Counted from the first letter of the stretch, positions 44,574 to 55,747 are shown. The stretch: DNA of 64,000 bases from Branchipolynoe longqiensis (GCA_030323885.1 CM059189.1:50627661-50691660); one strand, 5' to 3'. A program made the numbers and translations. Notes: a model not told the origin generated them from the sequence alone.

Positions 44574-45476
44574 ACTCACTGCGTATATAAGAACGCTTTA
44601 AGTGCAGCTTCGCGCCGCTTGGTTCACGCCGGGAGGCACCGGAAGTACAACTATTAGCAACCAGGCTGGGTTACTACATCTTACTTAATTTGTTATTCTA
44701 GAGCCCCTGTCTCATGACATCCTCACTTGTAAGGGGCCAGTGTGTGTTGCTAGCTGTTAGCCACTCATGTGATGTCATTTGATGTCATATCTTGTATGAG
44801 GCCTCGGTGGTATTTCTACTACAAATAGGAATAGGAAAAAGGAAAATTAGCCCTCCAAATAGGAAAATTAGCCCTCCTAAGCATAAAGGAAATCAGGAAA
44901 GCTATCACCATAGCACAGTCCACCTGGGTATGTGTAATGGCACACACCAACACAGAAATGGACAGGCCACGGTCATGCAACTGATGCACCCTGAAATACA
45001 AAATGGCTAGGTAAACAACACAGCCATCCCACATGGCCGAAGTCCTAAAGGGTCCGAGTGTGTTCTAGCACATGGGTGCACTATCTAAGGACAGGGTTTA
45101 GGTGAAAGGATGCTGTAACAAATTAAAAAAAATTTAAACATCTAAATGGGACGGGATCCTCTCCTGCAAGCCTGCATGTCATCCAAGTAGATGTACATAG
45201 TAGGCTAAGGTATCATACTCAATCTAGACAAAAAACTGGAAAATTACAAAAAAAACTAACATAGGCTATTACTAACAACCAAAATTGCACAAGACTGACC
45301 TGAGCAGACACCGGTAAACACTCCTGGCTGAAGGAACAGATCAAGACAGCGCCAAAGCTGTCCATCGTTGAAAAAAAGCACCCTCACGGGAGCTTATACA
45401 TTATGGGCAGAGTAAATTACCTTGTCAATAAAAAACCCAAAAACCAAATAAATTGACTGGATTCTGGGTAATAAGG
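44574..45476. other. Intergenic, nothing recognised
   Basis: One small tandem (aaataggaaaattagccctcc) near 44846-44880. No gene or family repeat. Confidence 0.4.
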
Positions 45477-45812
45477 CCAGACGGTATGGCCGAATGAGTT
45501 GAACGTCCGTCTCCCATTTTGGTTGATTGTGAGATTCGAACCCACGGGTTCAAACCCCGGTCGAGTCAAAGCAAAGACTTAACAAATTTATGTGTGTCAC
45601 TTCCTAGCCAGGCACTCGGCATTATTTGTATAGGGCAATGACTGGTTTGCTCAGTGTCACTGTCAGGATGTGACTGAGTGGGATATCAGGTCATGGTCGG
45701 CTGATCTCCCAGTTGGGCAGCACTATAAAGTCACCATGAGTGTGCACTGTCACAAGTCGGTAACCGTCCTGATATGAGCTTAGACCTGGTGGTAAAACCC
45801 GAACAACCAACC
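45477..45812 (+). mobile_element. SINE-A, head type 1
   Basis: Head acggtatggccgaatgagtt with duplicated B-box region (gagattcgaacccacgggt and tcaaaccccggtcgagtc), then full body. Confidence 0.85.
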
Positions 45813-46023
45813 GACTATTACATGAGATGACCCTTCATGGCAACAATATGAAAGTCACTTTTTCTTACACGCCGCGCGCTATGACACACTCCCCCCACGT
45901 GACCCGCTCAGACTGTCACACGCAGCTTGTGACCCCTGGATCATGTATGTCACACACCTATATCAACACATGCGATTTGTGCGTGCGTGTAATATTTGTT
46001 TCATTCCTCGAAAGCCACCGGTA

Positions 46024-46308
46024 GTGGTGGCCGAATCGGTAGTGATCGCGAGTTCGGTTCCCGGTCGAGTCAAACCAATGACATAAAATTGATACTTGTC
46101 GCTTCCTAGCCTGACGCTTGGCATTGATAGCGTAGGGCAAGGACTGGTTAGCTCAGTGTTAGGATAATGTGACTTAGTGGGATATCTGGTCATGGTGCTG
46201 GCGGCCTGATTTCGCAGTTGGGCAGAACTATAAAGTCGCCATGAGTGCACACTGTCACAAGTCGGTACCTGTCCTGATATGACCTTAGATGTTGCCAGGA
46301 CATAAAAT
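46024..46308 (+). mobile_element. SINE-A, head type 2, short head
   Basis: ggtggccgaatcggtagtga then cgagttcggttcccggtcg; about 30 bp of the head is deleted. The body is complete to ccaggacataaaattt. Confidence 0.8.
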
Positions 46309-46410
46309 TTATGTATGTATGTATGTATCTATGTTTCTATGTATGTATGTAATTGCATGTATGTATGCATGTATGTATGTATGTATGTATGTATGTATGT
46401 ATGTATGTAT
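46309..46410 (+). repeat. (ATGT)n microsatellite
   Basis: Tetranucleotide repeat with interruptions, immediately 3' of a SINE-A, so probably grown from its tail. Confidence 0.9.
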
Positions 46411-46515
46411 GGGCAGTGACAAAAATAAAGAAATGTTTTTAGTTGTTCGCCTGAATTTTCACTTTTCCATATTTAATACATTTTATTATTATGATTATTA
46501 TTAGTTCCTGTTCAA

Positions 46516-47465
46516 GCCAAGGTCACACCTACCCGGATCAGGGCCCGGACGAGCCCCGGCCCGTGATCCGGCGTGGTCTGTGGCGATCTGGCATCATCCG
46601 TGGCTCATCCAGGCTGGTCCTTGGTGATCCGTGGCTGGTCCTTGGTCCTTGGTGATACGGCATCATCCGGGGTCAGCGCCAGATGTTTTAAAATGTTTAA
46701 AACATCTGGGCCGATCAGGGAAATATTGCAATCTGGGGTTAACCGACATCATCCGTGTGTGATCCATGACTCATCTGAGTCGTCCGGGGCAGTCCGGGTC
46801 ATCTTATACTCCGGGCTATCTGGGAGTAGTCCGGGGATCATCTGGGGCTGATCCGGGACTAATCCGTGGCTGTGGACCGTGGCTCGTCCGGGTAGGTGTG
46901 AGAGCATGGTAATAACGACCAAAAATAGTGATTTGGTCCGGGGGCGGTCCGGCTTAAAATCCGGGACTCGTCTGGGTAAGACTAGGTCACAGCTACCCGG
47001 ATCAGGGGCCGGTCGAGCCCCGAACCATGATCCAGCATGGTCCGTGGTGATCTGGCGTCATCCGGGGCTCAGCCGTGGCTGGTCCTTGGTGACCTGTGGC
47101 TGGTCCGGCCTCATCTGGGGTCAGCCCCGGATGTTGACCCCGGATGTTTTAAAATGTTTAAAACATCTGGGGCGATCTGGGGAATATTGCAATCCGGGGT
47201 CGATCCAGCATTATCCTGGTGTAATCCTGACTCATCCGGGTAGTCCGGGTGTTGTCTGGGGGTAGTCCGGGCCCCGTCCGGGACAGTCCGGGTGTTTTTT
47301 ACACCGGAAGAGCCACGCTTTAACCCGGACTAGCCCAGACAGAGCCACGGACCACTCCCAGACTGCCCAGATAAGAGTCGGACAAGCCAGATGACCACGG
47401 ATTAACCACGGATCACCACTGATAGCCTGGTTTACCATGGATCAGCCCAGGATGAGCCCCGTTTT
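46516..47465. mobile_element. ATCCGG-word element, tandemly doubled
   Basis: Starts aaggtcacacctacccggat like the 32239 MITE. Two units begin near 46516 and 46985. Each contains gatgttttaaaatgtttaaa, then acatctgg and atattgcaatc. Words gatccgg, tcatccgg, gtccggg fill both; the last 130 bp carry them inverted (accacggatcaccac). One end lacks a clear TIR, so it is decayed or rearranged. Confidence 0.65.
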
Positions 47466-48297
47466 AGTAATATATATATATATATATAGTACGTATAATT
47501 TATTATGCATGTATAAATAGGCGGAGTATATTATTATTATTAATTATTCTTCAATATATTATTATTGTCCAATCATTGACTTGCCCTAAGTTGCCCCGGT
47601 TGCCTGCTACTAGCGCCACCACCGGGCGCTTTTCTCACCAATCCGCCCGGGCAAGTCACTGCCTCACTGGATTTCAAACTGGACACACCTCTCCACAGTC
47701 TACTCTCTACCTGTGTGAGGGTGCATTAAGTTTACTTCTGCCGGTCGTCCGGGCCAGCAGACGACGAGAACCAGCTTCAATCGACGATAGCTGTCGTTTC
47801 TTCATGAGAATGCTGGATCGATCGTCGATTACGGTATCGTAGAAACATTTATATATATCGACATTACAGATCAGGCAAACGGCATGTTTGTCGACCATCT
47901 GCGGCGTGTAGGAGCCGCGGGGTCGACCTGGATCGACGGGAGGAGTCACGAGTGCAGATACTTTCAATTACACGTTTAAATATATATCCAGTCGACTAAA
48001 CAGGTCGAGTGTTAAACGTTGATTTTGTACTGCTTCCTACGTGACCATATCGATTTCCTAGCCATGACTGTCGATTATAATAGTGCATGAATATATCACC
48101 TACTACTATAATATTGCAAGATCATGATATATGCTGTGTTTAGCTAGACATGTCTGAGTACTGTATTTTGCAATTATTTTGAAATAACCGTCGTTATGCA
48201 CAAGTCGCATTCTTCAACCGCTTGCTTAGGCACCTATATTAAGCTACGCTTCATTTAAGCGGATTAAGCGCCTATTGTTAAGCGGATTAGGGATTAG
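47466..48297. other. GC-mixed stretch upstream of gag-like ORF
   Basis: A TA repeat (47470-47488), then CpG-rich sequence at 47580-47960 (gatcgatcgtcgattacg), unlike the AT-rich surroundings. It may be an LTR or leader for the ORF that follows, but no duplicated end is visible here. Confidence 0.3.
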
Positions 48298-48915
48298 GAT
48301 GCCAGGTGCAGGTTACTGCAGTGACTGCGGTTCTACATACAAACAAGACCAAGCGACTTGCGCACGAAGAAGTATCGACACACTTGGCCAAGTGAGCATG
48401 TCGACGCGCAGCGGCAAAGCGCCGTCGAAAAATACTAAACCTGCATCGGAGCATGTCGAGTGCGTCGACATCGACTCGACGACTGCTGCCATGTCCGGTC
48501 TATCACTGGACGACCGGGAGCGGAACGCGAGGGAGGCAATCGACACGATCAAGGCCGAGATGCGCGTGGCTGACTTAGAGGACGAGCTCGAGGCTCTGAA
48601 GGAAGAACGCGAGAGATGACGGACGAGGCGCCGGACGACCGCTACATTCGACGACGGACGACGGGACGCCGACTCTGCCGCCGCCAACGTCCACCACTGT
48701 TCAACTCGACACGCTACAAGGGACGACACACCGCACGCGGACGACCGGAAACGGACGACGGACGGTCATCTGCCTCCTCCAACATGGACGCGCGGATCCG
48801 ACCGTGATGATGGACATTCGACCTTCGGGCGCTCACGTCGACGGTCGAGGGGGTCGAGCAGGCGCAGGAGGCACTCTTCGAGGTCGAGCAGCGACGGCAG
48901 CTCGTCCAGGTGAAG
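48298..48915 (+). pseudogene. Unidentified GC-rich ORF, gag-like N-terminus, one in-frame stop
   Basis: ATG at 48298 begins MPGAGYCSDCGSTYK with a CxxC. The frame runs 107 codons, ending in a charged helical, probably coiled-coil stretch (VADLEDELEALKEERE) at a TGA (48617-48619). Beyond this one stop the same frame stays open for about 98 codons and ends in an Arg/Ser-rich run (GRSRRRSRGSSRRRRR). A coiled coil followed by a basic tail recalls retrotransposon Gag, and CGA-to-TGA decay would explain the stop; a host gene is not excluded. Confidence 0.35.
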
Positions 48916-49104
48916 GAGAAGTAAGTGGTCGCTCAGGAAGTACGGGCATGGTAAGGACGTGCGAAAAATGAACGCTCATGAACTGGTTAAGGCTTCCTGT
49001 CAGTGGTGCCTGGACATATATACACACACATATATATATATATATAGCAGGAGCAAATCCACTTCATTCATAACTTGCAGCTTGAGGGTTCACATCATGG
49101 AATC

Positions 49105-49442
49105 ATGCATGCGACTCGGAGGCAGCAACTACAGCTGCTGAACTGGCAATTACAGCTACATCAACGACAGAATGTTAACAACATGATAATGCTCCAAGTT
49201 CTGCAGATCCACAGAAGACTTAAGAGAAAACAGAGAAGTGTGTAGGTTCGTCCATGGTTGGAGAGACAAATTCAATTTGGCCAGTTCACAAGTCTAATGC
49301 AAGAGTTACGTATAGAAGATGTTCATGCCTACAGAAACTTTCTCCGCATGGATCCTGCTATGTTCGAGGAGGTTCTCCATCGGATCCTTCCCAGAATAAC
49401 GAAGCAGGACACTTTCTACAGGCACTTGGGATTTACATCATA
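49105..49442 (+). pseudogene. PIF/Harbinger transposase N-terminus, truncated
   Basis: The frame from ATG 49105 gives a Gln/Leu-rich leader, then IHRRLKRKQRSV, a TAG at 49243-49245, then VRPWLERQIQFGQF, LMQELRIED, YRNFLRMDPAMFEEVL and ILPRITKQDTFYR. This is the pre-catalytic segment of HARBI1-like transposases. It ends 4-5 codons later, so the DDE catalytic domain is missing. The nonsense codon plus deletion make it dead. The partner gene lies convergently at 49598-50885. Confidence 0.8.
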
Positions 49443-49597
49443 ACTCAATAAACACAATGTTCAGTAAGTTCCGTCCATCAGGATCGTGGGCGTTCCCAAC
49501 CATTAACGTTGTTAAGCTGAGATCCGAGAGTCCAGTTAAGTTTCCGACACTGCTCGCTGGCATGCTGGATGGGCGTGTGGGACCCGTGGTGTTCCAA

Positions 49598-50885
49598 TCA
49601 ATGGCGTCCTGTACTTCGGAGCTGTGCTGTCGTCCAGTTGTGGAAGGGTCGGCGAGTCGTCCACACGGTTTTCGGGCCTCCCTGGCTAGGCCCCAACTGT
49701 TGTAATCCCATTGGCGGTACCAGGAAAGCGGGGAACGTGGCTGGTTGTTGAGGCTGTGGAGGTGGTGCTTGTGGTTGTGGAAGTTGTAGGTGTTGTCTTT
49801 GTTCTTTCTGCCGTGGCAGTTGCAGGGTTCCCATCCGGAAACACATCGCCAAGGCAAAACTGTCTGTGTAGAACTGTGACAAAAGTGAGGGGTCGATATC
49901 TTCTGCAATCAACCCCAGCCACGATCCCCACAGTATCGGCGATGACAGCTTCAACAGGTGTAGCATGCCACTTATTCGGCCCTGCATTATTCCAGCGTCT
50001 TCCTGCTGGTCCCGCAGGTTCGACAGCAACTGTTCAATGTCTGTATTTGGTGTATGTGGGTTCGTCTTCCCCTTGATTGCAGGCCGAGGAGTTGCTGGTT
50101 GAGTTGCTGGTTGAGTTGCTGGTGGTCGTGACTGGTCAGCTGGCATCAGACTTTTGTCATCATCATCAGCACAAGTAGGGAGTAGGGTGAGAGGAGCTGC
50201 ACCGGAAGTTGAAGCTGTTGCTGTTGCTGTAGCTGTTGCTGTGGGTGTTGTTGCTGTCGAAGCTGGCGACACGGGTTGCAACCGGGACTGCAGAGTGACA
50301 CCTGATCTGGACGGCTGCCGCACGATGTGACTCCTCAGGAAGCCGAAATGATCCTTGATGTAGATCTCCCGATCGGACAACTCCCTCGCTGCGGCACTGG
50401 ACTTGACATCACTCAGTTTTCCTACCTTGGTCCATATAGACTCGTACCAGGTGATGAGCGGTTTAGGGTCGTCCAACCCCCATCTCCTTCGCCTTCTCCT
50501 CCCAGGCACTCCTCTTTAAGGCCGTGTTCTTGTAATCACTTCATCCTTTGACATAAATGTAGTCGTTTAAGCGTAACAACTCTGACATCTCCACGTGCTG
50601 CTCACTTGTCAGAGCTAGAGCGTCCAGCTTCTTGTGCTTCACTGCCGGCTTCCATTGTGACAACTGGACTGGTGGAGGCGGCATCACAGCACGGGGAGGC
50701 AGTGACACTTCCCAGGCAGATTCCTCATCTGATGGCAACCCCGAAGTTGAGGGTGACGGTGGTGGTCTTCTTCCTGTTTTGGTGGCCACTTCTGCGCTAC
50801 TCTCTTCCCAGTTGGTTTGGTCATGATGTGATGTGTCTTCAGTGCATCTACAGCTGCTTATATTGGTGGGCATGTTTGCTAACAT
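49598..50885 (-). pseudogene. Harbinger-associated MADF/Myb-like DNA-binding protein, broken
   Basis: On the minus strand from ATG 50885: a proline-rich N-terminus, then the MADF-like start MSELLRLNDYIYVKG, a TGA (50541-50543), continued in-frame homology SAWEEKAKEMG, and a frameshift near 50475. It resumes as LITWYESIWTKVGKLS, LSDREIYIKDHFGFLRSHI, a Thr/Ala-rich linker, and a C-terminal helix region (DIEQLLSNLRDQQEDAG). Such proteins help Harbinger transposases bind their ends (family knowledge). One nonsense and one frameshift make it non-functional. Confidence 0.75.
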
Positions 50886-50889
50886 TTTT

Positions 50890-51001
50890 AAGTCATTGGT
50901 TTGACTCGACCAGGATTCGAACCCACAAACTCATGGGTTCGGATCTCCTGATCTCTCAAAACAGGAGACGGACGCTCTACTCATTCGGCCACCCTGTCTG
51001 G
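50890..51001 (-). mobile_element. SINE-A head, type 1, minus strand
   Basis: Plus-strand order aagtcattggtttgactcg, ccaggattcgaacccac, gacggacgctctactcattc, ggccaccctgtctgg. It carries a duplicated B-box region (cccacaaactcatgggttcg). The rest of the SINE is absent; it abuts the MADF gene. Confidence 0.75.
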
Positions 51002-51210
51002 TCTTGACCAAATATAGCATTTAGATCTTAAGACATTCACCATTGTGCTCTTTCTTTCTTTTTATGTTGGGGTATATTTGTTGTTTTTCCTTGTCACTTC
51101 CATGTCACGTGATGCTTTGAACGACTCCAGTGTTCTTCAACAGTATGTAACTTTGTAAGTCCACCAGTGAAGGTGTCAGAGGCTGAGTGGGCAGGCCTGA
51201 AATGCTTTTA

Positions 51211-51528
51211 GGTTGGTTGGTTATTGGAGTTTTACATCCTGGTAACATCTAAGGTCATATCAGGACGGGTACCTCCTTGTGACAGTGCACACTCATGGTG
51301 ATTTTATAGTGCTGCCCCACTGGGAAATCAGGCCACCGCCACCATGACCCAATATCCCACTGTCACATTGTCCTCTCACTGAGCTAACCATCCATATCCT
51401 ATTAATGCCAAGCACCAGGCTAGGGAAGCGACAAGTATCACTTTTATAAGTCATCGGTTTGAATCGACCGGGAACCAAACTCCCAATCTTCCGCGCCTGA
51501 GGCCCACGCTCTACCGATTCGATGACCA
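51211..51528 (-). mobile_element. SINE-A, head type 2, minus strand, full-length
   Basis: Begins with ggttggttggttattggagt (CCAA tail inverted), body cgggtacctccttgtgac, ccatatcctattaatgcc, and ends with the head ctctaccgattcgatgacc. Confidence 0.85.
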
Positions 51529-51765
51529 GGCCCGATCATGGATTTAGGACCGCTTCAGCCATCTCCCCCTCCTCCACCTCCACCTCCTCTCTAGACTCTC
51601 GTACGACTAGTCTGCACTGAACGCCTGGGCGTTGAAGTAGAGGTTATATTAGAGGGTGCCTGCTGCTGGAGGAGTGGCCTTCAGCTCTGTTCTGAGTCAC
51701 TCCGCGTGATGCGGATCTCACCTTGTGTGTGGGAGGCGAAGAGGAAATGGCAGGCGGACACAGTC

Positions 51766-51944
51766 ACAGTGTGGTAGTACTGGGTTAACTCTCACCTGTA
51801 CACACACACACACATACACACGTGCACACACACGCGTGCACACATGCACGCACACATGCGCGCACACAGTCACACACACACACAGTCACAGTGTGGTAGT
51901 ACTGGGTTAACTCTCACCTGTATACACACACACGAACACACACG

Positions 51945-51994
<50 letters not shown>

Positions 51995-52019
51995 GGTAGT
52001 ACTGGGTTAACTCTCACCT

Positions 52020-52055
<36 letters not shown>

Positions 52056-52145
52056 GCGCACACACACGCACGCACACACATACACACACACACACACACA
52101 CAGTCACAGTGTGGTAGCACCGGGTTAACTCTCACCTGTACACTG
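51766..52145 (+). repeat. Composite satellite: (CA)n plus 37 bp unique word, x4
   Basis: The word gtggtagtactgggttaact with ctcacctgta occurs at about 51770, 51890, 51992 and 52112. Each copy is followed by CA/CG-rich microsatellite of 60-90 bp. Open frames of CVCV and THTH are artefacts of the CA repeat. Confidence 0.85.
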
Positions 52146-52179
52146 TAAACCACACAGCACCACTAAGTACAGGCCTACA

Positions 52180-52225
52180 CACACTCACACACAGACACAC
52201 ACACACACACACAGACACAGAGCGG
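52180..52225 (+). repeat. (CA)n tract
   Basis: cacacacacagacacacac, simple sequence beside the composite satellite. Confidence 0.85.
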
Positions 52226-52519
52226 GAAACACGTGATTAACAACAAACACCACCTATATGTACTGCTATGCCGGCCCGGTGTGAGTTGAGGTAGCTGGTA
52301 AGCTGGTCGCTACAAGCTGTATAACTACACATATTAGACAACTGGAGGAATACACATACCTGCAGTATATGCCCACCTGCAGGACTGACATGTGACTGAC
52401 ACCCTTACAAAGTTACAGGTTTATACATTGTGAGACTACAACTTGCAGTGTCTCCCCGGGTTGACTTCTGCAGCCTCGCCCCACCCCAGCTGTGACAGAG
52501 CACACTGACAATACACACA

Positions 52520-53395
52520 CACCGCGTAATGTTCACAAGTTCAGCAGACTGGGTGTGCACTGTTGTGTCTGAGAGGTGCGACTGTTCACACACTGACATG
52601 TATACACACAGCGTGTAGTGTTCACAAGACTGGGTGTGCGCTGTTGTGTCTGATAGGTGCGACTGTTCACACTCTGACATACACACACACAACCCGTAAT
52701 GTTCAGCTGACTGGGTGTGCACTGTTGTGAGGTCCGACCGTTCACACACAGCACGTAGTGTTCAGAAGACTGGGAGCACTCTGTTGTGAGGTGCGACTGT
52801 TCACACACTGACATACACACACAGCACGTAGTGTTCAGAAGACTGGGAGCGTTCTGTTGTGAGGTGCGACTGTTCACACACTGACATACACACACAGCAC
52901 GTAGTGTTCAGAAGACTGGGAGCGTTCTGTTGTGAGGTGCGACTGTTCACACACTGACATACACATACAGCGCGTAGTGTTCAGAAGACTGGGAGCGTTC
53001 TGTCGTGAGGTGTGACTGTTCACACACTGACATACACTTACAGCACATCGTGTTCAGAAGACTGGGAGCATTCTGTTGTGAGCTGCGACTGTTCACACAC
53101 TGACATACACACCCAGCACATAGTGTTCAGAAGACTGGGAGCACTCTGTTGTGAGGTGCGACTGTTCACACACTGACATGCACACCCAACACATAGTGTT
53201 CAGAAGACTGGGAGCACTCTGTTGTGAGGTGCGACTGTTCACACACTGACATACACACCCAGCACATAGTGTTCAGAAGACTGGGAGCGCTCTGTTGTGA
53301 GGTGCGACTGTTCACACACTGACATACACACACACAGCGCATAGTGTTCAGAAGACTGTGAGCATTCTGTTGTGAGGTGCGACTGTTCACACCTC
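52520..53395 (+). repeat. ~73 bp minisatellite, about 12 units
   Basis: Each unit holds gtgttcagaagactgggagc, ttctgttgtgaggtgcgact, gttcacacactgacatacac and a variable short CA run. Unit length is about 60-83 bp, mostly 70-75. Left units are more diverged (gactgggtgtgcactgttg). The overlapping minus-strand frames with CEQSH repeats are not proteins; unit length is not a multiple of three. Confidence 0.9.
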
Positions 53396-53989
53396 GATCT
53401 GTTATCATAGTTCAAGGTGCGTGGTTGAACTGAAGTGGATATCTGCCTACCAGGAGCATCTAGTCTGCAGTCATGATTATATACAGTAAGTACTATACTC
53501 CCACAGCGCTGTCTCTGAGACAGGGCTGCTGAACAACCCATTAGAAAAAGTGACAAAAGGCTTGGTAAATGAAATGAGGATTCTTAATTTAAGAAGCAAA
53601 GTTTATTCTTCATATACAGCTTCATATTTACCCTGTCGTGATATGACCACAGATGTAGCCAGGACATTACACTCCAACAACTGACCAACCAACCATATTT
53701 AGCTGCTACTTTTAAGTTGGCAAATATAATAAAATATGTAGTTTAATGGACTTTAAAAGTGAAATCAATAGCATTCTGTGGTCGCTATCTTGTCTTTTTG
53801 CATTCTCTCCCATTTCACTAACTCTGTGCTGATATAAGTAGCCATTAGATACTGGAACCAAGAATTCCACTTTCTGTTCCATCCTAAAACAATTTTCACC
53901 CATATTTAGGCTACATTGTCATTCACCCCTAGGCCCTACTTTGTGTGCAGGTGAATCTTTTATCTAAGTAAGTTGTTGTTTGTTTGTTG
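53396..53989. other. Spacer with repeat scraps
   Basis: A SINE-A 3' fragment (53630-53695: gtgatatgaccacagatg, caggacattacactcc) and a relation to the 10.1 kb repeat (ggtaaatgaaatgaggattc). No gene. Confidence 0.45.
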
Positions 53990-54297
53990 TTGTTGTTTTA
54001 TGTCCTAGCAATATCTAAGGACGTCCTAGCAATATCAGGATGCCTACCGACTTGTGACACTGACAGTGCGCACTCATGGTGACTTTATAGTGCTGCCCCA
54101 CTGGGAGACCAGGCCATCAGCACTGTTACCTGATATCCCACTCAGTCGCATTATCCTGACACTGAGCCAACCAGTCCTTGCCCTATCCTAATAATGCGAA
54201 GCACCTGGCTAGGAAGTGACAAATATCAATTTTAGATCATTGCTTTGACTCGACCAGGGTTCGAACCCACAAACCTATGGGTTCGGATCCCTCGATA
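53990..54297 (-). mobile_element. SINE-A, head type 1, minus strand
   Basis: Body gacttgtgacactgacag and ccctatcctaataatgcg; head region ccagggttcgaacccac, aaacctatgggttcgg. The 3' end carries a small local duplication (cctagcaatatc twice). The A-box end of the head is missing. Confidence 0.75.
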
Positions 54298-54403
54298 TCC
54301 ATAAACAATCTAAGTAAGTACCCGCCACTGGTGTGGTATTACTATTAGCTCAACGTGATTTACAGTGTAAGCAATTTGAAATTTACATACCAAACATACA
54401 CTA

Positions 54404-54579
54404 CAGTAAAAACTCTAAATCGACCAATCTTGGGACCGAATTTAATTCGTCCATTTAGGGAGGTGGGAGGTTTAGGGAGTTCGAATATGGTTACAGTGGT
54501 ATTGTTGGAATCAAAATAAAGCAATCGATATAGGGGAGTGGTCGATCTGTGGAGGTGGTCGGTTAGAGAGGTTTTACTG
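54404..54579. mobile_element. Tigger/pogo-like MITE, copy 4
   Basis: CAGTAAAAACTCTAAATCG and TTAGAGAGGTTTTACTG ends with TA at both sides; interior gtcgatctgtggaggtggtc. 176 bp. Confidence 0.75.
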
Positions 54580-55113
54580 TAGTTATTAACCGTTAGTCGT
54601 GTTTGGTTTAGACACCACCCACGTGACCAAACTGACCGGATGTGACCCACTTCAGGCTCCTGTCTATGGACTAGGGCAGCATCTGCCACCTGTGTATTAA
54701 CTGTTATCCCCCTGAGTCTAGGCTGACGTCACAATCACGTGGTGCGTAGTGCGCCAGTTACACATAGTACGGTCTGCGTGTTGACATGTGTTGTACGTAT
54801 CCGTTATGGTGGAAACACAATACGGATCGGTCAGCTGACAAAGCCAACAGCTGAGACCGTTAAACCAATGAGCAGGAGTTGGCCTGTATTTAGAGGTTGA
54901 AAAAAACACAAAAAAAACAACGCCAAAGCAATACGAAAATAGCTCTGACACCGCCAGCTGTGTTAGATAGAGGAAATAGTTCAGTCCTTAAATACATGAC
55001 AGTAGTGGTATGAAATGGTACCTAGGTTGGTTGGTTATTGGACTCTTACGTCCTGGCTGCTATTCTCCAAACTCACGCTGCACCTATATAGTATAACCAC
55101 GTGTCATGACTAA

Positions 55114-55665
55114 AGCCGTGTTTACACGGGCGATTTAAAACGTTTCATATGAAACCACTTGCCTAGATCGACACACATTTGGCGTGTAAACGCGACTCTG
55201 AGGCGTTTTAGGGCTGAATCGCTTCATATGAAACGGTTCATCTATACCACCTCCCGAGGTGGTTTATTTGAAGCGATTCAGCTGGTTCCCGGGCGGCGAT
55301 AGTATAAAATAGTAGTGCGTGCCGGCAACAGATGGAGCAGTAACTAATCGCTGGTGCCCGGCAGTGTTAGTGCCCGATTACGCCGAAATCTAGTGAATGC
55401 GATCATATTTAACAGAATTACAGACTCAAATAATTAAATTTAATTAAATTAACCTTAAATTCCAAGCGATATTAACGTAGCAGGTACATCTGCGTCGAAT
55501 CGACGTGTTTAAACTAAACAAATAGCAGTGTTTGCCGACTACAGGCGCCTGCTGGTTCCCGGCGCCGACACACTTTCCAACTCCGCCGTGTAAACACGCT
55601 TCTAAAACGCTTCATATAAATCGCCTTGTCTAGAACGTTTCATAATTTCCCGTGTAAACACGGCT
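55114..55665. mobile_element. MITE with TIR AGCCGTGTTTACACGGG, TAA duplication
   Basis: Left AGCCGTGTTTACACGGG and right CCCGTGTAAACACGGCT are perfect inverted copies with TAA repeated outside. Words gcgtttcatatgaaac, cgcttcatat and gtgtaaacgcg recur; a palindrome ccacctcccgaggtgg matches one in the 41821 element. The centre (55340-55530) holds, inverted, the repeat at 11390-11560. Confidence 0.85.
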
Positions 55666-55747
55666 TAAAACGGGTAGGGTTATTCACACTTATCGCGCTT
55701 AGTTCCAATGTTGACTGCAGTGAAATTGTTCTAGGAAATATTCGGGA

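Noticed and set aside
46573..47438. 128-residue and related ORFs
   Set aside because: They are translations of iterated atccgg words in a TIR-type repeat, with frames open on both strands.
48313..48729. Minus-strand 138-residue serine-rich ORF
   Set aside because: It is the complement of the GC-rich plus-strand frame, which has a better start and a coherent charged pattern.
51725..53556. Cys/Val and CEQSH-repeat proteins on the minus strand
   Set aside because: They are translations of CA microsatellite and of a ~73 bp minisatellite whose period is not a multiple of three.
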